Source: Porticoccaceae bacterium (GTDB taxonomy: Bacteria; Pseudomonadota; Gammaproteobacteria; Pseudomonadales; Porticoccaceae). From it: a stretch of 45,392 nucleotides of DNA. Both the position numbers and the translations under genes were made by a program. The stretch lies in NCBI GenBank assembly GCA_029250825.1, contig JAQXEN010000027.1:1-45392 (forward strand). The letters run 5' to 3'. The notes beneath the pieces were generated by a model that was not told the origin of the DNA, ran no database searches, and saw only the letters and a program-made list of their open reading frames with translations. Shown here in pieces: positions 19,856-27,005 of this stretch; within the stretch, counting starts at the first letter, position 1; each line of letters starts with the position of its first letter.

Positions 19856-21079
19856 TTATAGAGTAAATTCCCTCTTGTACCTCCAGGACAGATTGAAAAA
19901 AGATCGCCAGTCGGAAGATAGGGCCGGTTCATTGACTACATCATGCTGCCAATATTGATCTAACGCCCAGATACCAAGACCGACAAACAACAAATGAACA
20001 TTGATATGGCTGATAGCAGTTTGAGTAATGATGGCAACCAAGGGCATAGCCATCAAGAGACATCCCAAGAGCATGTAATTGCTGAGAATAGCGCGACTGG
20101 AATTACGGCCAGCATTTATATCAGTTGCCTCGTTAAGTTGTTTGTCGCAGCCCCGATTAAAAACACCCGCGCTTATAGGCTCACTAAATAGCTGTGCAAA
20201 TAGCTGCAGCCCGTGACGTCGCGCCAGCAGATAGACGATCAGCACCAGTCCAACTGCCGGCAGCAGAGTATTTAGTGCATCGGTCATACCCAGTGCAACA
20301 TTATGCTGTACCGCCGCTGGAGCCATAAAGGGGTACATCAGCAATGACTCTGCGGCGAGCCAGTAACCGAAAAAATATCCCAAGGTCAGTAGCCGCACCA
20401 AATTGCTGTGCAGTCCCCAGAAGAAAATTATTGAGATCATGCAACTATAAACCAGCAGTGAGACGTAGCTGACTTCTGGGAGTAACCACCAACCGGCGGA
20501 TGCGGAAATAATCAACAGTGGCGTACCGACACAGAAGAGTACATCGGCCAACAGATAGGTGTTGATATAAAACGAGCGCAAGCCGCTGGCAAAAAAGCCT
20601 CGGAGGGTTGTCAATTTAACCACAACAATAGCCCCCAGCAATGTGCGGGAAAACCAGCGCACAACCTTTGTGTTGGTCGCTCTCAACATTGAACTGCGGG
20701 ATAGGCCGAACAATAGCAGCAGTGACCAGCCCTGTGTTTGCACAGAGGTATCAATTAATCCAAGGAGGTCACCGACTATATAATCGATTAAGACAATAGC
20801 AAACAGACACCAGCCGCTGATAACTAGAAAGATGGCAAACGCGGCTTTAAAGTAGGCCATCATAGTCGCCGCCTTATTGGTGGAACTGATGGACCGGCAG
20901 CGTTTGAGGGGTTTGAAGGACTTGAGAGGCTTACTTTTAATGGCTTTAAGAGCTTTAAGAGAGCCGCGCCTGAGAGAGCGGGAACTGCGATAGGCAAAAA
21001 CCGGGCGCCAGAAACTGGGGCCGTGAAACGCTTTGTCAAATCCATGACATGATCTCCTTATCCTGTGCTGGCTATTCAT
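19856..21079 (-). CDS. Polytopic membrane protein, unknown family
   Basis: This 407-residue protein has about nine hydrophobic segments from residue 75 on, for example AAFAIFLVISGWCLFAIVLI, LADVLFCVGTPLLIISA, LLVYSCMISIIFFWGL and LLPAVGLVLIVYLLA. No catalytic or transport motif was recognised. The first 72 residues are unusual: basic, with an LKx pattern (LKALKAIKSKPLKSFKPLK) that arises from 9-bp-period DNA. The listed ATG (21079) has no good ribosome site. An alternative start at ATG 20863 (MMAYFKAAF) has AAGG upstream and would remove the repeat region. It lies directly upstream of the lipocalin and is probably transcribed with it. Confidence 0.7.
   Translation of the reverse strand: MNSQHRIRRSCHGFDKAFHGPSFWRPVFAYRSSRSLRRGSLKALKAIKSKPLKSFKPLKRCRSISSTNKAATMMAYFKAAFAIFLVISGWCLFAIVLIDYIVGDLLGLIDTSVQTQGWSLLLLFGLSRSSMLRATNTKVVRWFSRTLLGAIVVVKLTTLRGFFASGLRSFYINTYLLADVLFCVGTPLLIISASAGWWLLPEVSYVSLLVYSCMISIIFFWGLHSNLVRLLTLGYFFGYWLAAESLLMYPFMAPAAVQHNVALGMTDALNTLLPAVGLVLIVYLLARRHGLQLFAQLFSEPISAGVFNRGCDKQLNEATDINAGRNSSRAILSNYMLLGCLLMAMPLVAIITQTAISHINVHLLFVGLGIWALDQYWQHDVVNEPALSSDWRSFFNLSWRYKREFTL
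20890..20965. repeat. Degenerate 9-bp-period repeat
   Basis: On the minus strand, units like CTCTTAAAG and CTCAAGTCC recur with a period of about nine bases. They encode the (L/I/F)-K-x pattern at the start of the membrane-protein frame. Confidence 0.5.
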
Positions 21080-21258
21080 TTAGCCGCACAATCCATTTGC
21101 AGTCTCTACTGCAATATCCCCCGGAACATCCTTGTTATTGTTCGCTAGATGACGCTGATCAAGCCACATCTTCATAAACTGTAGTTAACCACTTAAGACT
21201 CTGCCACGCTTTTTTTCACAATAGCTGCCCGCCTTTATAAAGGCTTGCGAAAACGGCT

Positions 21259-22368
21259 TTATTTTGGGCCCTCCATTTCAGCGCTCTGTACTTCAACTCC
21301 TGCAGGAACATGCAGTGTCGAGGTTGGGAAGGCCACCTCCGCTTGGTTTGCGGCAATAATCTCGGCCACTTTAAGCAGCACATCCTGCTTTACTTGGTGA
21401 TAGGCAACCCAATTGGTTGTCTTGGTAAAGGCATAGATAAAAAAGTCTATAGAGCTGGCAGCAAACTTATTGAAATTGACCATCATCGTTTGATTAATAT
21501 CGATGTCCGGGTGGGCCAACAACATGGCCTTCACCTGCTCAACAATGGGACCCATCTGGGCCATATCATCATAACGCACACCGATAGTTTCATAGATTCT
21601 GCGGTTGGTCATACGCGAGGGATTTTCCACAGAAATATTGGCGAACACCGCATTGGGAATATACAGCGGACGCTTATCAAAGGTTCTAATACGCGTCAGA
21701 CGCCAGCCGATATCTTCCACGGTGCCCTCTATTTCTTGATCTGGTGAGCGCACCCAGTCGCCCACAGAAAAAGGGCGATCCAGATAGATCATCAGGCCAC
21801 CAAAAAAATTGGCCAGCAGATCTTTGGCAGCAAAACCCATAGCGATACCGCCGATACCGCCAAATGCCAACAGACCTGAAATACTGTAACCAAATAGCTG
21901 CATGGCGATTAATAGACCGGTAATAATCACCGCGGCGCGAAGCAATTTGCCCACCGCCCGCACTGTGGTCTCATCCATTGGCTTGGCGATATAGTCGGGA
22001 TGCACAAGGTTGCGTTCGGCGCGCTTGATAAAGTTAGTGAGAAACATCACGCCTAACAGAATCAGCGCCAGACGATTGATCGGATCCACCAGATCGTATA
22101 GCCCAGAGTTCATTTTTTGCGCGGCAATACCGGCGGCGAAATTAATACCGAGAATCCACACCACCCAAATCAGTGGTCGTCGGCAGGCTTCTATGAGCGC
22201 ATCATCCCAGACCGTTTGAGTCTTGGCGGCCTGCACCTCGAGCTTATCTATCACTCGGTTGATCACAAAGCCCAGACTCAGAGCCAGCACCACGATAACA
22301 AATAGCTCTAGCACCCAGAGGTACTGTTCGCCGGTCAAATTAACCAACCAATTTTCTATACTTTTCAT
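21259..22368 (-). CDS. MscS-family mechanosensitive ion channel
   Basis: This is a 369-residue inner-membrane channel that likely opens under membrane tension during osmotic downshock. Several membrane helices are followed by the pore-lining signature GLLAFGGIGGIAMGFAAKDLLANFFGG (given here as a motif around residues 168-194, glycine/alanine-rich as in TM3 of MscS). The beta-domain (DRPFSVGDWVR, VEDIGWRLTRIRTFD, IPNAVFANISVENPSRM) and the C-terminal alpha/beta domain come next. The extra N-terminal helices make it more like YnaI/YbdG than the 286-residue MscS. It begins 24 bases after nagZ, so the two may be co-transcribed. Confidence 0.92.
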   Translation of the reverse strand: MKSIENWLVNLTGEQYLWVLELFVIVVLALSLGFVINRVIDKLEVQAAKTQTVWDDALIEACRRPLIWVVWILGINFAAGIAAQKMNSGLYDLVDPINRLALILLGVMFLTNFIKRAERNLVHPDYIAKPMDETTVRAVGKLLRAAVIITGLLIAMQLFGYSISGLLAFGGIGGIAMGFAAKDLLANFFGGLMIYLDRPFSVGDWVRSPDQEIEGTVEDIGWRLTRIRTFDKRPLYIPNAVFANISVENPSRMTNRRIYETIGVRYDDMAQMGPIVEQVKAMLLAHPDIDINQTMMVNFNKFAASSIDFFIYAFTKTTNWVAYHQVKQDVLLKVAEIIAANQAEVAFPTSTLHVPAGVEVQSAEMEGPK

Positions 22369-22392
22369 CGGCCCAACCTACTCTTTTTATAT

Positions 22393-23421
22393 CTAATTAT
22401 TGTTACGCAAATTTTGCAGTTGCGTCATGGTAGCAACTCTGCGGGGATGATTCTCTAATTGCTCCCAAGATAGAGATGCTGTTTTTAACATCCCCTTGAT
22501 GCGATCACTGCCGCTCACCTGCTGTTCGGTCATAAAATCGAGCACTTCAATAGCTCCCGGTCGGTCATTGCAGACCAGGATCATGTCGCAACCGGCATCC
22601 AGAGCAAGCCGCGCCTTCTGCACATAACCCCCCACCACATCGGCGCCTTTCATGGCCAGATCGTCACTAAAGATCACCCCATCAAAGCCGAGTTTGCCAC
22701 GCAGAATCTGTTTGAGCCAAAAGTCAGAGAATCCCACCGACTCAGAGTCAATGGCCGGAAAGGTAATATGTGCCGGCATAATGCCCCCGAGCTTGTCTGC
22801 CAGAGCCACAAAGGGCACTAAATCGTGGTCACTGAGCTGCTCCCAGCTGCGCTGATCTATCGGCGCTTCAAGATGACTGTCAGCGAAAATACCGCCGTGC
22901 CCGGGGAAATGTTTACCAGTGGCCGCCATGCCCGCCTCATTCATACCAGCTATAAATGCCTCCGCCACACGAGATACCAACTGTGGCTGATCGGAAAAGG
23001 CGCGATCGCCGATAATACTACTGGTGTCCCGATCCACATCCAGCACCGGTGCAAAGCTGATATCCAAGCCACAGGCAATAACCTCGGCGGCCATCAACCA
23101 GCCGCAGTCGCGGGTTAAGGCCAGCCCAGCCTCTGGGTCACTGTGGCTTAAGTCGCCCAACTGTTGCATGGCTGGTAACAGGGTAAAGCCCTGCTTAAAG
23201 CGCTGCACCCGACCGCCCTCCTGATCCACCGCAATCAATAACTGTGGCGCCACCGCTCTTATCTCGGCAACCAATGCCTCAACCTGCTGGCGACTCTCAA
23301 CATTGCGGGCAAATAAAATCACCCCGCCAACTTGGGGGTTACAGAGCAGCGCAGGTTCATCAGCAGTTAATGCTGTACCCGCCAAATCGAGCATCAGGCG
23401 TCCATGTGAGCTGTGGGTCAT
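22393..23421 (-). CDS. nagZ: Beta-N-acetylhexosaminidase (GH3), peptidoglycan recycling
   Basis: This cytoplasmic enzyme removes GlcNAc from GlcNAc-anhydroMurNAc peptides during cell-wall recycling. It has 342 residues, the usual size. The family signature GKHFPGHGG spans residues 169-177 and supplies the catalytic histidine. The nucleophile aspartate lies in IFSDDLAMKGA (250-260). There is no signal peptide. GGA lies about eight bases before the ATG. It is followed on the same strand by the MscS channel. Its position between csiV and lexA is the Pseudomonas order. Confidence 0.95.
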   Translation of the reverse strand: MTHSSHGRLMLDLAGTALTADEPALLCNPQVGGVILFARNVESRQQVEALVAEIRAVAPQLLIAVDQEGGRVQRFKQGFTLLPAMQQLGDLSHSDPEAGLALTRDCGWLMAAEVIACGLDISFAPVLDVDRDTSSIIGDRAFSDQPQLVSRVAEAFIAGMNEAGMAATGKHFPGHGGIFADSHLEAPIDQRSWEQLSDHDLVPFVALADKLGGIMPAHITFPAIDSESVGFSDFWLKQILRGKLGFDGVIFSDDLAMKGADVVGGYVQKARLALDAGCDMILVCNDRPGAIEVLDFMTEQQVSGSDRIKGMLKTASLSWEQLENHPRRVATMTQLQNLRNNN

Positions 23422-23701
23422 ACATTTTCCAGAGTTGTTGGGGACTGTAACCCCTAATTTGGGGAAAGATTTTTAGACTAAGTTATTCTTTCACAAAGCA
23501 TTGCTATTCCATAAGGAAATTTTACCCTGAAATAGATTTTTCGCGGCAAAATATTATTACTCTAAATTCCAATCGCTTACCTTCACAACCTCACCTGAGA
23601 TCATTCAATAGCACTGTAACTAAAGTAATATAGATCGCCAATAGACTAATGCAGCCCTTCTTACAAACTGCTATTTTTGAACTTAAAAGGAGGGAATCAC
23701 T

Positions 23702-23998
23702 ATGGCTAACAGCGTTCCTATGATCAATCAGTGCTATCAGGAGATAGCCACCAATAGAACTTTTGAAGTGCTCAGCGTCGATGAGTATCTCGCCGTAATC
23801 GATCTGCATTACGATGATGGAGAGTTCGATCAGATCAGTCTCGATAACTGGTCGCATATGGTTTTAAAGTCCCCCAGCGCGGCTTACCAGCAGGCGACCA
23901 CTCTAGCATTAGAAGATAAGTCACAGATGCCCTGGGTCTCTGATCTAGATGAGGTTATTCAGTCCGACTATCTATTTGGTTGGGATGAATTCTGACTG
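23702..23998 (+). CDS. Small conserved protein, DUF6763-like
   Basis: This is a 98-codon gene with a very strong ribosome site (AAGGAGGG, seven bases before the ATG). The pattern CYQEIATNRTFEVLSVDEY, then IDLHYDDGEFDQISLDNW, matches what I recall of the DUF6763 family of small acidic proteins: a WYQ-like start, FEVVAVDE, then an aspartate-rich strand ending in a tryptophan. There is no signal peptide or cysteine cluster. The function is unknown. It stands alone between nagZ (divergent) and the LOG gene (convergent). Confidence 0.7.
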
Positions 23999-24141
23999 CG
24001 CTTGAGCTCTTCTAACTTAAGGAGACCCTGTAAGTTGAGTAGCTCCTGTCACTCAGCGCTAGGCGTCATCACGCAATTATTCTGCCGCCCAGCGCTGCTG
24101 TAACCGTTGTAGCACTTTTGAAAGACCACCTCTAAAACCGG

Positions 24142-24795
24142 CTATTCATTGAGAGCAAATTCTCCCATTCGAATATGCTTGAGAATCACCTGTGCCGCCT
24201 CATCGGCGTCTTCCACAAGCTCGAAGAGATTGAGGTCCGCGGCCCCTAAACAACCTTCTGACACCATGCGTTCCTGCATCCAATCCACCAGCCCCTGCCA
24301 AAAGGACTTGCCCACCAAAACAATTGGAAAGGGTTTCACTTTAAGGGTTTGCACTAGCGTCAGAGCCTCAAAAAGCTCGTCTAAGGTGCCAAAGCCCCCG
24401 GGGAAAATCACAAAGCCTACCGCATGTTTGACAAACAGATATTTGCGCACAAAAAAGTAACGGAAATCGAGGCCTATATCTTGATAGGGATTGGGCGTCT
24501 GCTCAAAGGGCAGATCAATATTTAACCCCACTGAAGGTGTCGGCGTGGCATAACAGCCGCGATTGGCCCCTTCCATAATTCCCGGACCGCCCCCAGTGAT
24601 AACCGGAATATTCTCCTCACCGAGCAACTTACCGAGCTGTTGCGCCTCTCGATAATAGCGATTACTTGGGTCCAAGCGGGCGCCACCAAACACTGTTACC
24701 GCCGCACCCAACTTGAGTAACTTATCCGTGCCATCAACCAATTCAGACTGTATACGTAGCACGCGCCATGCTTCCTGTACTTTTGCTTCGAGCAT
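24142..24795 (-). CDS. LOG-family protein (TIGR00730, Rossmann fold)
   Basis: This is a 217-residue cytoplasmic protein. The nucleotide-binding stretch VITGGGPGIMEGANRG covers residues 66-80 and the signature PGGFGTLDE covers 132-140. LOG proteins of this type hydrolyse nucleoside 5'-monophosphates to base and ribose phosphate (cytokinin-activating enzyme in plants, PpnN-like in bacteria). The bacterial substrate is not predictable here. It is divergent from lexA, and its start lies about 55 bases from the LexA box, so SOS control of this gene is possible but untested. Confidence 0.85.
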   Translation of the reverse strand: MLEAKVQEAWRVLRIQSELVDGTDKLLKLGAAVTVFGGARLDPSNRYYREAQQLGKLLGEENIPVITGGGPGIMEGANRGCYATPTPSVGLNIDLPFEQTPNPYQDIGLDFRYFFVRKYLFVKHAVGFVIFPGGFGTLDELFEALTLVQTLKVKPFPIVLVGKSFWQGLVDWMQERMVSEGCLGAADLNLFELVEDADEAAQVILKHIRMGEFALNE

Positions 24796-24849
24796 AAACT
24801 TCTCCTGTTGTCTCGCTTAAATATAGTTTAACTTGCGCGAATCTGATTA

Positions 24850-24865
24850 CTGTATATAATCACAG
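24850..24865 (+). promoter_or_regulatory. LexA-binding SOS box
   Basis: CTGTATATAATCACAG matches the gammaproteobacterial consensus CTGT-N8-ACAG: both end tetramers are perfect and the centre is AT-rich. It ends 24 bases before the lexA ATG and supports autorepression. A perfect palindrome ACAGGTACCTGT (24862-24873) overlaps its right arm. Confidence 0.88.
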
Positions 24866-24888
24866 GTACCTGTTTAGAGGAAACCACT

Positions 24889-25494
24889 ATGGATCGTCTC
24901 ACTGCTCGACAACAACAAATTTTTGATTTGATACGCGACAATCTTGAAGACACCGGCTACCCGCCGACACGCGCAGAGATTGCTCAGCAGCTTGGCTTTA
25001 AGTCGGCCAATGCCGCAGAGGACCATCTCCGCGCACTGGCTCGCAAAGGTGTTATTGAGATGATCCCCGGCGCTTCACGAGGTATCCGCATTGTCGAACA
25101 GTTCTCTGGCATTCCGATTATCGGCCGGGTTGCCGCCGGTGACCCGATTCTAGCGGAGCAAAATATTGAGGATTACCAAGAGGTACCCTCGAGCACCTTC
25201 CACCCCCACGCCGATTACTTTTTGCGTGTCCAGGGTCAGAGCATGATCAATGTGGGCATTATGGATGGCGATCTACTGGCGGTTCACCAGCAGCCAACCG
25301 CAGAGAACTCACAGATCGTGGTTGCCCGAGTAGATGGTGAGGTGACGGTAAAGCGGCTTAAGCGCACGCGCAGCAAGCATGAGATTCATCTGCTCCCAGA
25401 AAATCGCGACTACTCACCAATTCTGGTGGATCTGCGGGCTCAGGATTTTGCTATTGAAGGTCTGGCAGTGGGCGTGGTGCGGGTTAGTATTTAG
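24889..25494 (+). CDS. lexA: LexA, SOS-response repressor and self-cleaving protease
   Basis: This is a 201-residue repressor. The N-terminal winged helix ([12 protein letters not shown], then [13 protein letters not shown]) reads DNA. The self-cleavage site is Ala83-Gly84 in GRVAAGDP. The catalytic dyad is Ser118 (GQSMI) and Lys155 (VTVKRLK), each one residue before the E. coli numbering. AGAGGA lies eight bases before the ATG, and the LexA box lies just upstream. In Pseudomonas, lexA is followed by sulA; here no sulA is found and a 15-bp tandem array begins right after the stop codon. Confidence 0.97.
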   Translation: MDRLTARQQQIFDLIRDNLEDTGYPPTRAEIAQQLGFKSANAAEDHLRALARKGVIEMIPGASRGIRIVEQFSGIPIIGRVAAGDPILAEQNIEDYQEVPSSTFHPHADYFLRVQGQSMINVGIMDGDLLAVHQQPTAENSQIVVARVDGEVTVKRLKRTRSKHEIHLLPENRDYSPILVDLRAQDFAIEGLAVGVVRVSI

Positions 25495-25584
25495 AGCTTT
25501 TGATTGGAGAGCTTTTGATTGGAAAGCTTTTGGTTAGAAAGCTTTTGATTGAAGGGCTTTTGATTAAAGGGCTTTTAATCAAAA
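25495..25584. repeat. 15-bp tandem repeat, six units, directly after lexA
   Basis: There are six consecutive 15-base units beginning one base after the lexA stop: AGCTTTTGATTGGAG, AGCTTTTGATTGGAA, AGCTTTTGGTTAGAA, AGCTTTTGATTGAAG, GGCTTTTGATTAAAG, GGCTTTTAATCAAAA. Units drift gradually from left to right. The last two can form an 11-bp AT-rich hairpin (25558-25568 with 25574-25584), but no T-tract follows, so it is a poor terminator. Confidence 0.92.
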
Positions 25585-25604
25585 ATCTCCCCCCCGCCCC
25601 TAAA

Positions 25605-26018
25605 TTAGGCCTCTCTCTCACCCACCTCAGACATTGGATTTGAGGCAAAAGCGTATTCCTCAACCACCCTACCGCCGAGCACATGCTCTTGGAGAATGCG
25701 CTCAATCACTTCAGGGGAGCAGCTGTGATACCAGGTTCCATCTGGATAGCTGACCATAATTGGCCCCTGACGACAGATACGCAGGCACTCCACTTTCGAG
25801 CGGTAGACACCGCTGTCAACATCGAGCAATTCAAGCTCGCGAATACGTCTCTTTAAATATTCCCAGGCATCATTGGTCTGCTCTACCGGCGCACATTTCC
25901 CCGCGGAACAAATCATTAGATGCTGGCGATAGCTGTGTATTTTTCGCGCATCGCTGCGCAGACTGAGAAGATTATCGCTGTTCATTTGAGGGAGCTCAGG
26001 GTAGTGGTTTTGATTCAT
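25605..26018 (-). CDS. Thioredoxin-like [2Fe-2S] ferredoxin domain protein
   Basis: This is a 137-residue cytoplasmic protein. Four cysteines (Cys37, Cys42, Cys78, Cys82) sit in CSAGKCAP and [22 protein letters not shown]. The second block is the clear mark of the thioredoxin-like ferredoxin family, which carries a [2Fe-2S] cluster and transfers electrons to unknown partners. The first pair is C-x4-C, closer than the spacing I recall for classical members. A fifth cysteine is at 100. The gene lies alone between two tandem-repeat arrays, where sulA would be expected in Pseudomonas. Confidence 0.78.
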   Translation of the reverse strand: MNQNHYPELPQMNSDNLLSLRSDARKIHSYRQHLMICSAGKCAPVEQTNDAWEYLKRRIRELELLDVDSGVYRSKVECLRICRQGPIMVSYPDGTWYHSCSPEVIERILQEHVLGGRVVEEYAFASNPMSEVGEREA

Positions 26019-26026
26019 TATTTTAT

Positions 26027-26065
26027 TTAGCGGCTTTAGTTAGCAGCTTTAGTTAGCAGCTATGG
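26027..26065. repeat. 13-bp tandem repeat, three units
   Basis: The units are TTAGCGGCTTTAG (26027-26039), TTAGCAGCTTTAG (26040-26052) and TTAGCAGCTATGG (26053-26065). The array lies just upstream of the ferredoxin-like gene's start, on the side of its promoter. Confidence 0.75.
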
Positions 26066-26157
26066 ATTAAGCTCTAATAAAAGGCTCATTTAACACTGCT
26101 GGCCTCAAGGCCGAATACTACCGAGCAGCGACTGGCCCACCCAACACGGCAGTCTAA

Positions 26158-26403
26158 TTAGTGAATGGTGTGAACTTTACCCTGAACTGAATCGGCGGGC
26201 ACTGCCGGCTCTTCGACCACATCAAAGGCAGTTTTTATACCGGCGTCCATCATACTTTTAGCCACATCCAAATGTTTGCCATCGAGATAGGCCAGAACAT
26301 CGGGAGAGAAGCGAATGGTGACCAGTGTTTCATCACCCTCGGCGCGCTGCAAAGCGACTTCACCGCTGTCTAACATGACTAATTCAAATTCCGCGAGAGG
26401 CAT
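26158..26403 (-). CDS. Small conserved protein of unknown function
   Basis: This is an 81-residue acidic protein beginning MPLAEFELVMLDSGEVALQR, with a likely small alpha/beta fold (VTIRFSPDVLAYLDG, then a helix DVAKSMMDAGIK). It has no cysteines, signal peptide or membrane segment. TAGGAAA lies upstream of the ATG at a normal distance. It follows the DUF6586-like gene and topA on the same strand, an arrangement also recalled from Pseudomonas. The function is not known. Confidence 0.7.
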   Translation of the reverse strand: MPLAEFELVMLDSGEVALQRAEGDETLVTIRFSPDVLAYLDGKHLDVAKSMMDAGIKTAFDVVEEPAVPADSVQGKVHTIH

Positions 26404-26495
26404 AAATAGGGTTTCCTAGAGAGTTACTTTTTGTTCTCAAACGCCGATAGTCTAGCAGTTGCAACAATCCCTGTTAACCGTTAACTGCGCGATGA

Positions 26496-26999
26496 TTAAA
26501 ACTCAATCATCATTTCCCGGTGACGATCAATCAATTCTTGCAGTGCCTGAAGCCAAATATGCGCCCGCTCAACGCTCCATTCAACCACTGCAGGGCCATC
26601 TAAGGCAATCATTGGGAGTCGATCCACATCCATCTCAGCTTTGCGCACAACCGGCAGCAGATAGATATTCTGATGGGCCGTAAGCAGCTCGCTGAGCCAA
26701 GAGCCGGAATCTTGCTGCAGTGACTGCAGCTCAGTAGCTTCCCCTGGACACTTACCCTGCTTGGCTAGCTGGGCCACCAGAGAGTCGCCATCAATCACCG
26801 ACTCCAGATCTCGTAATTTATAGCCCTCAGCAATATTGCGGCAGTGCCACAACCAAGCCTGATGTAACTGCACCGCCACCGACTGGGCCGTGGCGGCGAT
26901 CAAGTGACTACTGGCAGAAGAACTGTCCCTATCAAGCCCGCGCAACAGCTGTCGAGCAAACAGAAGCTTCTGATTAACCGCTGAAATATGCGTCGACAT
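26496..26999 (-). CDS. Conserved protein, DUF6586-like
   Basis: This is a 167-residue mostly helical protein with the blocks NQKLLFARQLLRGLD, QSVAVQLHQAWLWHCRNIAEGY and VEWSVERAHIWLQALQELIDRHREMMIEF. I match it from memory to the family found next to topA in Pseudomonas. There is no catalytic motif. It starts six bases after the topA stop, so it is probably translated from the topA mRNA. Confidence 0.7.
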   Translation of the reverse strand: MSTHISAVNQKLLFARQLLRGLDRDSSSASSHLIAATAQSVAVQLHQAWLWHCRNIAEGYKLRDLESVIDGDSLVAQLAKQGKCPGEATELQSLQQDSGSWLSELLTAHQNIYLLPVVRKAEMDVDRLPMIALDGPAVVEWSVERAHIWLQALQELIDRHREMMIEF

Positions 27000-27005
27000 C
27001 AGAGT

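Noticed and set aside
21231-21244. Palindrome GCCTTTATAAAGGC as terminator of the MscS gene
   Set aside because: It has no loop and no T-tract on either strand. It may be a binding site, but nothing supports that.
23591-23857. 88-codon minus-strand frame
   Set aside because: It is antisense to the small DUF-type gene, which has a far better ribosome site and a family-like sequence.
25495-25584. CRISPR array
   Set aside because: The units are contiguous 15-mers without spacers, and no cas gene is nearby.
25558-25584. AT-rich hairpin as lexA terminator
   Set aside because: An 11-bp stem forms, but it is followed by ATCTCCCCCCC, not by T residues.
25484-25705. 73-codon minus-strand frame rich in IKS repeats
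   Set aside because: It is just the 15-bp array read in an open frame, overlapping the end of the ferredoxin-like gene.
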